Below are positions 24,443 through 33,018 of a stretch of 51,383 bases of DNA, piece after piece. Every line of letters begins with the position of its first letter. Positions within the stretch are counted from its first letter, which is position 1. The notes under the pieces are model-generated. The model made no database searches, was not told where the DNA came from, and was given only the letters and a program-made list of their open reading frames with translations. This stretch comes from JBFXDI01 sp050181295. GTDB taxonomy: Bacteria; Pseudomonadota; Alphaproteobacteria; Rhizobiales; Aestuariivirgaceae. Made by a program: the position numbers and the translations under genes. The stretch is taken from NCBI GenBank assembly GCA_050181295.1, contig JBFXDI010000011.1:1-51383 (forward strand), given 5' to 3'.

Positions 24443-25267
24443 TTGCGTCAACTTTCTCAGATCGGTTGGTGGGCGGCCTCTCTCGCGCTGTTCGTCGGTG
24501 TGTGGGAGCTCTCGGCTTCGTTCGGGCTTTACAACACGAGCTATCTTCCGCCTCCCCATATCTTCATTCCTGATCTTCCCGCCCAGGCGAAGCATTTCGA
24601 CACCGCTCATCTCGTGGCCGGCACCGAGTTCGCGAGCAGCAACTTCGCCGCGATGGCGAGGACCACCGGCGCCACTGTGCTGCGGGTCGTGGTCGGGCTG
24701 AGCCTCGGCTTCGTGCTCGGCGTCGCGACGGGAATCGCGATCTGCTATTTCCGCATCTTCGGGCGGCTCACACTGCCGACGATCACGCTGCTGGCGCCGA
24801 TCTCGCCCTTCGCCTGGCTGCCGGTCGCGATCTTTCTCGTCGGCGTGGGCGATGCGGCAGCCATCTTCCTCGTGTTCGTCGCGGTTTATTTCATCATCGT
24901 CCTCGCGACCGTCGCCGAGATCGACACCGTGCCGCAGACGTTCATCAACGTCGCCCGCATCATGGGAGCGTCGCGTCCGCAGACGTTCTTCCATGTCATT
25001 CTGCCGGCAATCCTGCCCGGGCTGTTCATGATCCTGAGACTCAACATGTTCGCCGCCTGGATGGTGGTGCTCATCGGCGAGTCGGCAGGCGTGGGCTCCG
25101 GCCTCGGCGCCGTCGTGCTTTTGGCCCGCAATACCGCAAACATGAACCTCGTGTTCCTCGGCCTGATCGTGATCGGGATCGTGGGACTCCTCTTCGACCT
25201 GCTACTCCGCCAGGTGCAGAACAGGATGCTCTATTGGGTGCGAGAGACACCCGTGACGGCCGCCTAA
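24443..25267 (+). CDS. ABC transporter permease, SsuC/TauC type (first copy)
   Basis: An inner-membrane permease of about 274 aa. No ATG lies near the domain start. TTG 24443 is preferred because GGAGG (24432-24436) is 6 bases upstream; TTG 24419 is an in-frame alternative adding 8 residues. Membrane helices include ASLALFVGVWELSASFGLYN and VVGLSLGFVLGVATGIAICY. The cytoplasmic EAA loop reads ARIMGASRPQTFFHVILPAI, and the final GLIVIGIVGLLFDLLLRQVQ is typical of BPD_transp_1 permeases. The stop overlaps the next permease start. The two permeases are clearly related and probably form a heterodimeric pore. Confidence 0.92.
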   Translation: MRQLSQIGWWAASLALFVGVWELSASFGLYNTSYLPPPHIFIPDLPAQAKHFDTAHLVAGTEFASSNFAAMARTTGATVLRVVVGLSLGFVLGVATGIAICYFRIFGRLTLPTITLLAPISPFAWLPVAIFLVGVGDAAAIFLVFVAVYFIIVLATVAEIDTVPQTFINVARIMGASRPQTFFHVILPAILPGLFMILRLNMFAAWMVVLIGESAGVGSGLGAVVLLARNTANMNLVFLGLIVIGIVGLLFDLLLRQVQNRMLYWVRETPVTAA

Positions 25268-26151
25268 TGAGCGCCGTCGAAAAGGCCACCGCCGCCCCGC
25301 CGGCAACCCTCAGCCGGCCGAGCTTCCGGCTCGCGCAGGAGAGACCGCTTACCGGCCTCCTTTGGGGCCTCGCCTCCGTCGGGCTCTTCGCGGGTGTCTG
25401 GGAGATCTGCTGGGCCCTCGGCTGGGCGAATCCGATGCTGCTGCCGCCGCCTCACATCTTCCTGGCCGACTTCCTGGCTCAGGGGCGCTTCTTCGACAGG
25501 TCGACCCGCATCGGACACCCGACCAACCTCGCAATCATGGTGGCGGTGCTCAAGACCGTGGGGATCTCGACGGCGCGCGTGATCGCGGGACTCGTCATCG
25601 CGTTTTTCGGCAGCCTCGCCGTGGGCCTGGCGATCCGCTACTTCTCGACCCTCGGCAAGCTCGTCACGCCGATGGTCAACATGCTGGCGCCGATTTCGCC
25701 GGTCGCCTGGCTGCCGGTCGCCATCGTGATCTTCGGCACCGGCAACGCGCCCGCCGTCTTCCTGGTCTTCATCTCGCTCTTCTTCATCATGACGCTCGCC
25801 ACGCTGCGTCTTATCGACCAAGTGCCGAGGGCCTACAGGAACGTTGCGCGCATCATGGGCGCCAACCGCCGGCAGATGTTCACGCAGGTGATCATCCCGG
25901 CCATCCTGCCTCCGCTCTTCGTCGTGCTGCGGCTCAACATGTTCGCGGCGTGGATGATGCTCCTGATCGCCGAGTCTGCGGGCGTTGGAAGCGGCCTGGG
26001 GCTGGTGGTGATGACCTCCCGCGGCACGTTCAATTCGCAGCTTGCCTTCTTTACGATGGCGGTCATCGGCATCGTGGGCTTCGCGCTCGATGTTGCCCTT
26101 CGCCGGCTGCAGGCCCGATTGCTCCATTGGACGGCCGACACCAGAAATTGA
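25267..26151 (+). CDS. ABC transporter permease, SsuC/TauC type (second copy)
   Basis: A 294-aa permease whose ATG overlaps the preceding TAA (TAATG), indicating translational coupling. It is parallel to the first copy over its whole length: PPPHIFLADFLAQG, GLVIAFFGSLAVGLAIRYFS, the EAA loop ARIMGANRRQMFTQVIIPAI, SAGVGSGLGLVVMTS. The duplicated permease arrangement means the importer probably uses a heterodimer instead of the homodimer seen in most Ssu/Tau systems. The N-terminal 25 residues are a soluble, Ala/Pro-rich cytoplasmic tail. Confidence 0.93.
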   Translation: MSAVEKATAAPPATLSRPSFRLAQERPLTGLLWGLASVGLFAGVWEICWALGWANPMLLPPPHIFLADFLAQGRFFDRSTRIGHPTNLAIMVAVLKTVGISTARVIAGLVIAFFGSLAVGLAIRYFSTLGKLVTPMVNMLAPISPVAWLPVAIVIFGTGNAPAVFLVFISLFFIMTLATLRLIDQVPRAYRNVARIMGANRRQMFTQVIIPAILPPLFVVLRLNMFAAWMMLLIAESAGVGSGLGLVVMTSRGTFNSQLAFFTMAVIGIVGFALDVALRRLQARLLHWTADTRN

Positions 26152-26175
26152 GACACGCACGCTGAGAGGTGCCAG

Positions 26176-26991
26176 ATGCAAGACAAGAAGATGGACGGCG
26201 AATCAGTCCCAGCGGTCACCTGCAAGGGCGTCGGGAAGATATGGGCAGCCCGTACCGACCGCGCGTTCGAGGCCTTGAGCGACATCAATCTGGAGATAGG
26301 GCACAACGAATTCGTCGTGTTCCTCGGCCCGAGCGGCTGCGGCAAGAGCACGCTTCTTTATCTCATCGCGGGTCTCGAGACGCCCACCTCGGGCCGGATC
26401 GAATGCGAGGGCGAGCCCGTGCTCGGCCCCCGCAGCGACCTCAGCCTGATCTTCCAGGAAACCTCCCTCTATCCGTGGCTCACCATCGCGGAGAACGTGA
26501 CCTTCGGACTGAAGCTCCGCGGAATGCCCTCCAGCAAGCGCAGAGAGGTGGCGGGCGGATACCTTCGTCAGGTCGGACTGGGCGACATCCTTGACAAGCG
26601 CCCGGACGAGCTGTCGGGCGGAATGAAGCAGCGGGCGGCGGTTGCGCGCGCGCTCGCAATGCAGCCGAAGGTGCTTCTCATGGACGAGCCCTTCGCCGCG
26701 CTCGACGTGCAGACGCGCTCGAAGCTCCAGGACTTCCTCACGCAGGTGTGGAGGGAAAGCGGCGCTTCGGTGCTCTTCGTCACGCATCACATCGACGAAG
26801 CCCTGGCTCTCGCCGACCGCGTAGTCGTGTTCACGGCGAGGCCCGGCCGCATCAAGAGCATCATCCCGATCCAGGACGAGCGGCCGAGGAACCTGCGTGA
26901 TCCGCGCTTCCATGCGCTGCGCGACGAGCTGACAGACCTGCTTGCCGCCGAAGTCGACCGCGCCTTCGCGGAACAGGAAGCCGCCGCCTAA
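26176..26991 (+). CDS. ABC transporter ATPase, SsuB/TauB type
   Basis: A 271-aa nucleotide-binding subunit with a complete site: Walker A GPSGCGKST, Q-loop LIFQETSLYPWLT, signature LSGGMKQRAAVARAL, Walker B VLLMDEPFAALD and the H-loop VLFVTHHIDEAL. It follows the permeases by 24 bases with GAGAGGTG before the ATG. It is expected to power the importer made by the three preceding genes. Nothing unusual is seen. Confidence 0.95.
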   Translation: MQDKKMDGESVPAVTCKGVGKIWAARTDRAFEALSDINLEIGHNEFVVFLGPSGCGKSTLLYLIAGLETPTSGRIECEGEPVLGPRSDLSLIFQETSLYPWLTIAENVTFGLKLRGMPSSKRREVAGGYLRQVGLGDILDKRPDELSGGMKQRAAVARALAMQPKVLLMDEPFAALDVQTRSKLQDFLTQVWRESGASVLFVTHHIDEALALADRVVVFTARPGRIKSIIPIQDERPRNLRDPRFHALRDELTDLLAAEVDRAFAEQEAAA

Positions 26992-27037
26992 CAGCCGCCG
27001 GCCAGACTTCGGTTCCATCACGCGTCAGGTTGCCTCC

Positions 27038-28576
27038 ATGCCTTCCAGTCTGGTCCACGGCCGCCACGTCGTATGCCATGCGCGCAACGGCGATGCGCCG
27101 CTGGTCATCGAGGACGGCGCGGTCTTTCAACGAGACGGCCGCATCGTCGAGGTCGGCAAGCGGGACGCGCTGATGCGCCATCATGCCCCCGACGAGGTGA
27201 TCGGAGGACCGGACAAGATCGTGCTCCCGGGTCTCGTGAACGCCCACCATCACGTCGGCCTGACTCCGTTCCAGCTCGGATCGACCGACTTGCCACTCGA
27301 ACAGTGGATCGTCAGCCGCCTCGGCGCGCGCGACGTCGACCTGCATCTCGACACCCTCTATGCCGCCTTCCAGATGGTGGAGTCGGGCATCACGACGGTG
27401 CAGCATCTGCACGGTTGGGTCCCGGGCTCGGTCCCGACGGTGCTCGAATCCTCACGAGCGGTCATGGACGCCTATGCGCGGGTCGGGATGCGATGCTCCT
27501 ACTCCTACCTTGCGCGTGACCAGTGCCGGCTCGTCTACGAGGACGACGCGACCTTCATCGCGACGCTGCCTGAGGGCCTGAGAACGGATGCGACGGAGTA
27601 CGTCCGGCAGCGGACCCTGTCGATCACGGAGATCCTCGAGCTCTCGCAAGCGCTACTCGAGAACACCCCTGCCCGTAGGCCGGTGCGCGTCCAGCTTGCC
27701 CCGGCGAACCTGCACTGGTGCTCCGACGCGCTGCTCGGAAAGCTCAGGGACCTCTCGCGCAAGCACGACCTGCCGATGCACATGCATATCCTGGAGTCGC
27801 CCTACCAGAAGGAGTACGCCCGCAGGCGCAGCGGCAGCGCGATCGGCCACCTGAAAGATTTGGGCCTGCTCGGCCGCAACCTCACGCTTGGCCATGCCGT
27901 GTGGACGACGGAGGCCGAGATCGAGGAGATCGCGGCCTCGGGAACCTGCATCTGCCACAATTGCAGCTCCAATTTCCGGCTGCGGAGCGGCATCGCGCCG
28001 CTACAGGCCTTCCTCGACCACGGGATCACCGTGGGCCTTGGGATCGACGAGGCAGGCATCAACGACGATCGCGACATGCTGCAGGAGATGCGGGTCGTGC
28101 GGCTGGCCCACCGCATGCCGGGCCATGACGAAGGCACCGTCACACCGGCGCGGATCTTCCACATGGCGAGCGAGGGCAGTGCGGAGACGACGCCCTTCAG
28201 GGGCGAGATCGGCGTGCTAGAGGAGGGCAGGGCGGCAGACATCGTTGTGATGAACTGGAAGGACGTCGCCGAGCCCTATCTGGAGGACGGCGTGCCGGTC
28301 GTAGACGCTCTCGTCTATCGCGCGCGGAGCAACGGGGTAGAGACGGTTATCGTGGAAGGGGAATGCATCTACCGCGACGGCCGGTTCATGCGCATCGACA
28401 AGGAGGCCGCGATGGCCGAGCTGAAGGCTAGGCTCGCGCACCCGCCAAGCGCCGACGACGTCAGGCGCCGGACATTCTCGCAAGCCCTCTGGCCGCACGC
28501 CCTGGACTTCTACCGGAACTACCTTCCGGACGGGCAAGAGGGCCGGACCTTCTATCATCCCAACGGCCGTGACTGA
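27038..28576 (+). CDS. Amidohydrolase family protein, deaminase-type
   Basis: A 512-aa enzyme; ATG 27038 is chosen since homology begins at once (SSLVHGRHVVCHARNGDA). The metal set is complete: H70 and H72 in NAHHHVGL, H250 (HILESPYQ), H286 (LGHAVWT) and D337 (GLGIDEAGI). The segment between HxH and the second His is long. The C-terminus (QALWPHALDFYRNYLPDGQE) extends beyond the usual barrel end. It differs from the pair at 20356 and 49110 (HHH motif, CHNCSSNFRLRSG) and so probably has another substrate. It sits 2 bases before the dimethylformamidase-like subunit genes and 46 bases after the importer, placing it early in the pathway for the imported compound. Confidence 0.9.
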   Translation: MPSSLVHGRHVVCHARNGDAPLVIEDGAVFQRDGRIVEVGKRDALMRHHAPDEVIGGPDKIVLPGLVNAHHHVGLTPFQLGSTDLPLEQWIVSRLGARDVDLHLDTLYAAFQMVESGITTVQHLHGWVPGSVPTVLESSRAVMDAYARVGMRCSYSYLARDQCRLVYEDDATFIATLPEGLRTDATEYVRQRTLSITEILELSQALLENTPARRPVRVQLAPANLHWCSDALLGKLRDLSRKHDLPMHMHILESPYQKEYARRRSGSAIGHLKDLGLLGRNLTLGHAVWTTEAEIEEIAASGTCICHNCSSNFRLRSGIAPLQAFLDHGITVGLGIDEAGINDDRDMLQEMRVVRLAHRMPGHDEGTVTPARIFHMASEGSAETTPFRGEIGVLEEGRAADIVVMNWKDVAEPYLEDGVPVVDALVYRARSNGVETVIVEGECIYRDGRFMRIDKEAAMAELKARLAHPPSADDVRRRTFSQALWPHALDFYRNYLPDGQEGRTFYHPNGRD

Positions 28577-28578
28577 CG

Positions 28579-28887
28579 ATGATCAGCAAACCCAGCAATG
28601 CCAGAGGCCTGGTGGAGGAGTTCCAGCGTCAACCCTATGGGCCGCATTCACCGGCCCTGCAGGCGCTGCTCAACCGGCTGAGGACGAGGCCGCGCCGGAC
28701 AAAGCTGGTGCTCTACCGCGAGCCCTCCGGCGGCTTTCGCCTCTACGAGCTGGAGCGTGATCCGGTGCGCCTGCGAACGGCGGTGCCGGAGCCCTTCCTG
28801 ACGCTGGAGGATGCCGAGCGGGCAGCGTTCTCCATCCGCTGGCGGGAGACATTCGGTGAGGCGCCCGGAGACGGGGGCAGGCGATGA
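28579..28887 (+). CDS. Small subunit of an N,N-dimethylformamidase-like enzyme
   Basis: A 102-aa soluble protein that begins 2 bases after the amidohydrolase stop and overlaps the large-subunit gene by four bases. The central QPYGPHSPALQALLNRLRTR resembles, from memory, the NPFG..HSP.LQ...N.FR.QP stretch of the dimethylformamidase alpha subunit. The C-terminal TLEDAERAAFSIRWRE matches its final EEEA..A.F.RR.E helix. It is shorter than the roughly 130-residue known alpha chain, missing part of the N-terminal helix. The known small subunit packs against the large one and is needed for activity. The assignment rests on position and these motifs and should be confirmed by profile search. Confidence 0.75.
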   Translation: MISKPSNARGLVEEFQRQPYGPHSPALQALLNRLRTRPRRTKLVLYREPSGGFRLYELERDPVRLRTAVPEPFLTLEDAERAAFSIRWRETFGEAPGDGGRR

Positions 28888-31181
28888 GCGCGCCCGTGCT
28901 CCTTGCCTATTGCGACCCTTTCAGCGCAGAGGCAGGCGAGCAGGTCCGCTTCATGGTGAGCTGCGAAGGGGCCGGGAGCTACGACGCCGGGCTCGTGCGG
29001 CTTCTCTGCTGCGAGACGGGGCCGGCCGGACCAGGGCTGCGGGAGATGGCGCTTCCCTCGAGCCTGCCGGGACGGCTTCCGGCGCGACGCCAGCACATCG
29101 ATATCGGGTCCTACGGCATCGTGGAGGACGTCGCCGTCGACTTGGCGAAGGGCTTTACATTCGATGCCCTCATGTTCCCCACGCTTCTCGACGGCCGCCC
29201 GCAAGCCATCATCGGAACCTGGCGCGAGACGGAGGCGAAGGGTGCCTGCCTCATGCTCGATTCCCGAGGCGCGCTTGCCCTTCGGATAGGGGACGGCGCG
29301 GGCGCCTCCGCCATGATTTCCACCGACACGCCGCTGCGCGAGCGGCAATGGATCGCGGTGGCCGGTAGCTTCGATCCGGTGCGGGAGGAGGTGGTTCTCA
29401 TCCAGCGGCCGCTGGGCGATGCAGGCTTCGATGCTCCACCGGCCACGGTCGTGAGGACAGCAGCTTGCAGGATCGGAGTGCCGGAAACGTCCGTGTCCCT
29501 CCTCATCGCAGCATGGACGGCGGGCCATGAAGGGGAAAGGCTCCTCACCGGCGGCCATTTCGACGGGAAGATCGAGCGACCCCGGCTCTTGGCCCGGCCG
29601 CTCGATGCCGCCGGGATCGAGGCATTCCGAACGGGGAGCGCGCCGCTGCCGGCGGAGGACGGCTCAAATCCCGATCTCGCCGGCGCATGGGATTTCTCGG
29701 GCGACATGTCCTCCGACCGGTTTCCTGACCGGTCAAGCCGCCAGAACCGCGGAAGGCTCATCAACTGCCCGACTCGCGCCGTGACGGGGCACAACTGGAC
29801 GGGTGAGTTCTTCGACTGGCGCCAGGCGCCGGAGCAGTACGGCGCCATCCATTTCCACTCCGACGATCTCGGAGACGCGGGCTGGGAGTCGGACTTCGCC
29901 TTCACGATCCCGGACGATCTCGAGAGCGGCGTCCATGCGGTGAGGCTCTCGGCAGGGACCACGACCTTCCATGTGCCCTTCGTTGTACGCGCCGCGCGCG
30001 CGGCGCCGAGGCGGGACGTCGCCCTGCTGCTCTCCACCGCCACCTACTGGGCCTATGCGAACTGCCGGGAGCGGTTCCTCTCAGAGAGCTCCGATCTCAA
30101 CCAGGGGAGGCTCACGATCCTCGACGATCTCGATCTCCTGCTGCTGGAGCGGCGGGAACTCGGGCTCTCCACATATGACCGGCATGCCGACGGGAGCGGC
30201 GTCGTCTACGGTACGCGGCTGCGGCCCGTCCTCAACAACCGGCCTGTCACCAGCGACATCACCGTCGCCTACGACAACTTCGCCGCCGACCTGCTGGTCG
30301 TCGACTGGCTCGCTCGCGAGACCTCGGGTTTCGACGTCCTCACCGACGAGGACCTGCACCGCGACGGGCTTGGCGCGCTGAGCGGCCATCGCGTGGTCGT
30401 CACCTCGACCCATCCGGAGTACGCCTCGAAGGAAATGCGGGATGCGCTGGACGCCTTCCTCGCCGGAGGCGGCCGGCTCATCTACCTCGGCGGGAACGGC
30501 CTCTATTGGAAGATCGCCTTCCATCCCGACACCACCGGCATCATCGAGGTCAGGCGGGCCGAGGACGGGGTGCGGGCGTGGGAATCGGAGCCGGGCGAGG
30601 CGTTCCACGGCTTCACGGGCGAGTATGGCGGTCTGTGGCGACGCCAGGGCCGGGCGCCGAACTGCACGCTTGGCGTCGGGTTCATCGCGCAAGGGTTCGA
30701 CGCCTCGGCTCCCTACCAGCGCACCGAGGCCAGTCTCGATCCCCGTGCGCGGTTCATCTTTGAAGGCGTCGAGGGCAGCCTCTTCGGCATGGGAGGCCTG
30801 CTTGCCGGTGGGGCGGCCGGGCTCGAGCTCGACTGCGCGAGCGAGGCCTTGGGCACGCCCCGGCATGCGCTCACCGTCGCCAGCTCGGTCGGGCACTCCA
30901 ACATCTATCACCTGGTTCCGGAAGAGCTGAACACCACGAACGGCTTCACCGACGGCACGATCAACCCTCAGGTTCGGTCCGACATCGTGTTCTTCGAGAC
31001 GCCCCCGGACGGCGCCGTCTTCTCCGTCGGCTCCATCGCCTTCGCCGGCAGCCTGTCCATCAATGGCTACGACAATGACACGGCCCGGATGATGGGGAAT
31101 GTCTTGCGCCGGTTCGCAGATCCTGAGCCGTTCGCGTTTCCGCACGAAGTCGACACCTCAGTTCGACGTCGCCGTAAGTGA
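28884..31181 (+). CDS. Large subunit of an N,N-dimethylformamidase-like enzyme
   Basis: A 765-aa protein matching the dimethylformamidase large chain in length (about 762) and layout: N-terminal region with a LamG-like beta-sandwich insert (about 90-260), then the catalytic part. The iron site of the Paracoccus enzyme (two Tyr and one Glu: Y399, Y440, E521, with H519 nearby) maps to Y391 or Y388 (TYWAYANC), Y431 (LSTYDRH), E512 and H510 (STHPEY). The Tyr-to-Glu spacing of 81 is identical. The C-terminus ends with NGYDNDTARMMGNVLRRF. The family hydrolyses an N,N-dialkyl formamide to formate and an amine. No dimethylamine or formate oxidation genes occur in the window, so another amide substrate is likely. 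No signal peptide; cytoplasmic. Confidence 0.9.
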   Translation: MSAPVLLAYCDPFSAEAGEQVRFMVSCEGAGSYDAGLVRLLCCETGPAGPGLREMALPSSLPGRLPARRQHIDIGSYGIVEDVAVDLAKGFTFDALMFPTLLDGRPQAIIGTWRETEAKGACLMLDSRGALALRIGDGAGASAMISTDTPLRERQWIAVAGSFDPVREEVVLIQRPLGDAGFDAPPATVVRTAACRIGVPETSVSLLIAAWTAGHEGERLLTGGHFDGKIERPRLLARPLDAAGIEAFRTGSAPLPAEDGSNPDLAGAWDFSGDMSSDRFPDRSSRQNRGRLINCPTRAVTGHNWTGEFFDWRQAPEQYGAIHFHSDDLGDAGWESDFAFTIPDDLESGVHAVRLSAGTTTFHVPFVVRAARAAPRRDVALLLSTATYWAYANCRERFLSESSDLNQGRLTILDDLDLLLLERRELGLSTYDRHADGSGVVYGTRLRPVLNNRPVTSDITVAYDNFAADLLVVDWLARETSGFDVLTDEDLHRDGLGALSGHRVVVTSTHPEYASKEMRDALDAFLAGGGRLIYLGGNGLYWKIAFHPDTTGIIEVRRAEDGVRAWESEPGEAFHGFTGEYGGLWRRQGRAPNCTLGVGFIAQGFDASAPYQRTEASLDPRARFIFEGVEGSLFGMGGLLAGGAAGLELDCASEALGTPRHALTVASSVGHSNIYHLVPEELNTTNGFTDGTINPQVRSDIVFFETPPDGAVFSVGSIAFAGSLSINGYDNDTARMMGNVLRRFADPEPFAFPHEVDTSVRRRRK

Positions 31182-31276
31182 ACTTCAACAGATCGGTAAT
31201 GCGTCATGGGAGCCGATCTCATAGCGTCTGACGATCTCAGCCGTGCCCGCCCGCGCGGGCCCTTGGACGGTGGCCA

Positions 31277-32161
31277 ATGACCGAAAGAATCCTTCTCACA
31301 CACGGCCTCTCGCTCTCCAACCTCCCGCTCCTGGTGGCGGAAGGAAAGGGGCTGTTCGAGGCGGAGGGCCTCGAGGTGGAGGTGCCGCAGCTCACGAGCG
31401 TCGGGTCCACCTCGAAGCTGCTTTCTGATGGCAAGGCGCATCTCGGAACGGCTGCCTTCACGCATCCCTATATCGGCTTCGACCGGAAGGACCCGCCGAT
31501 CATGGTGGCCGGCAGCGGACTGACCGGCATCGCGCTGCTGTCGCAGCGGGAGCTGACCGAGACTGGCATGCTCAGGGGCAAGAAGCTCGCGACGTTCCGC
31601 AGCGATCCCATGGAGGTGCTGGCCTATGAGAAGCTGAAGGAGGCGGGGCTGGACTTCAGCGACGTCGAGCTGAGCTACATCGACAGCCTGCCTGACGCGC
31701 TCCGCATGTTCAGGGCGGGGGAACTCGCTGCCGTCACCGTCGTCGAGCCGCATGCCAGCCGGCTTCGGAAGGCCGGTGCGGTTCAGCTCACCAACGGCTC
31801 GGACCTCTGGGGCGAGACCTTCCCCGACACGGTGCTCATCGCCAGCCGGAGCTTCCTCGAGTCACGGCCGGACGCGGTCGAGAAGACCCTGCGGGCCATG
31901 CTCAAGGCGGAAGCGATGATCAACGCCGATCTCGCCGGCTCGCTCGCCTATGTGCGCGACCACTATCCGGGCTTCAGCCTGGAGGAGCTGGAGGAGGGCG
32001 CCCGCAACCAGCCGCCCTGCACCGACATCCGCCGCTTCGTGCCGATGATGGACGCGCGCTGGCCGTCGCTCCAGGTGCTCAAGCTGGTGCCGGCCGACGC
32101 GCCCCTCCCATCGAAGTGCCTTGAGCTCGACCGATTCTCGCATCTCTATCGCGCAGCCTAG
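31277..32161 (+). CDS. NMT1/SsuA-like binding protein without signal peptide
   Basis: A 294-aa protein with the periplasmic-binding fold (LTHGLSLSNLPLLVAEGKGL, GTAAFTHPY, KKLATFRSDPMEVLAYEKL, TNGSDLWGE), clearly paralogous to the protein at 23261-24322. It starts directly at the first beta strand. In this frame a TGA lies at 31229-31231 and no ATG, GTG or TTG occurs between it and 31277, so no leader can be recovered by extending upstream. It may be a cytoplasmic ligand-binding or THI5-like protein, a chaperone for a pathway intermediate, or a decayed import component. It is embedded between the dimethylformamidase-like pair and the alpha/beta hydrolase. Confidence 0.88.
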   Translation: MTERILLTHGLSLSNLPLLVAEGKGLFEAEGLEVEVPQLTSVGSTSKLLSDGKAHLGTAAFTHPYIGFDRKDPPIMVAGSGLTGIALLSQRELTETGMLRGKKLATFRSDPMEVLAYEKLKEAGLDFSDVELSYIDSLPDALRMFRAGELAAVTVVEPHASRLRKAGAVQLTNGSDLWGETFPDTVLIASRSFLESRPDAVEKTLRAMLKAEAMINADLAGSLAYVRDHYPGFSLEELEEGARNQPPCTDIRRFVPMMDARWPSLQVLKLVPADAPLPSKCLELDRFSHLYRAA

Positions 32162-32171
32162 GGCGCCGGCC

Positions 32172-33002
32172 ATGCCGACCCTCAGGAGCGGACAGGCCAG
32201 CCTCCACTACGAGGTCCACGGGTCGGGACCGCCGATACTTTTTGCGCATGAATCGACCGGCCAGTGCGAGAGCTGGCTGCCGCAGGTGGAGCATTTCGCG
32301 CGCCGGCATACCTGCATCCTCTACAATGCGCGCGGCTATCCGCCTTCCGACGCTCCCGCCGATCCCAACGCCTATTCGCAGGCGATCTTCGTCGCGGACA
32401 TGCTCGCGATGCTGGATGGCCTCAAGATCGAGCGCGCCCACATCGTCGGCCTTTCCATGGGATCCATGACCGCGCTTCATTTCGGACTTCGCCATCCCTC
32501 GCGCGCGACCTCGATCGTGCTCGCGGGAACCGGGCCCGGCCAGTCGCGCGCCGCCGTCGAAGTCTTCAAAACCGGCGTCCTGGCGCTTGCGGGGAAGCTC
32601 GACGGGGAAGGATGGAACGCCATCCTCGAGGAATATGACTCGGCGCCCGACCGGCGAGCGCTGCGCTGGAAGAACCCGGCGTTGCACCGGGCCTATTGCG
32701 CGGCGCTACGCGCACGGAACGGCGCTCTGTCGGCCCTGATCCTGCGGCAGGTCGTCGGGGAACGTCCGGTGCTGGCGGAACTGGCGGCGGAGCTTCGGGC
32801 GATGGATGTGCCCGTGCTGATCGCGACCGGCGACGCCGACGACGACTGCCTGCCGACGAGCCTCTTCCTCAAGGAAACGCTGCCGCATGCGGGCCTTGCC
32901 GTCTTCCCGCGCACTGGGCACGCGGTCAATCTGGAGGAACCCGCCGTTTTCAACAGCCTGGTCGAAGCCTTCCACGCCTCGGTCACGGATGGCAGATGGT
33001 AG
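32172..33002 (+). CDS. Alpha/beta-hydrolase fold protein
   Basis: A 276-aa hydrolase; ATG 32172 starts at the first strand (PTLRSGQASLHYEVHGSGPP). The nucleophile elbow is GLSMGSM with S95. The acid is probably in IATGDADDDCLP and the histidine in PRTGHAVNLEEP. The usual HG oxyanion motif after the first strand is replaced by FAHESTGQCESW, a variant seen in several amide and ester hydrolases. Length and type resemble 3-oxoadipate enol-lactonase and N-formylmaleamate deformylase. It lies 10 bases after the leaderless binding protein and 16 bases before the creatininase-like gene. Substrate not determinable. Confidence 0.9.
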   Translation: MPTLRSGQASLHYEVHGSGPPILFAHESTGQCESWLPQVEHFARRHTCILYNARGYPPSDAPADPNAYSQAIFVADMLAMLDGLKIERAHIVGLSMGSMTALHFGLRHPSRATSIVLAGTGPGQSRAAVEVFKTGVLALAGKLDGEGWNAILEEYDSAPDRRALRWKNPALHRAYCAALRARNGALSALILRQVVGERPVLAELAAELRAMDVPVLIATGDADDDCLPTSLFLKETLPHAGLAVFPRTGHAVNLEEPAVFNSLVEAFHASVTDGRW

Positions 33003-33018
33003 TCGAGGTCACAAGGCC

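Noticed and set aside
28579..31181. Assigning the pair as a genuine DMF-degrading enzyme
   Set aside because: Iron-site residues fit the family, but the small chain is shortened and no dimethylamine or formate pathway genes are present; only 'dimethylformamidase-like' is justified.
31249..31260. Perfect 12-base palindrome GCCCGCGCGGGC before the leaderless binding protein gene
   Set aside because: Pure G/C palindromes arise often by chance in this composition; no second copy or promoter context supports a role.
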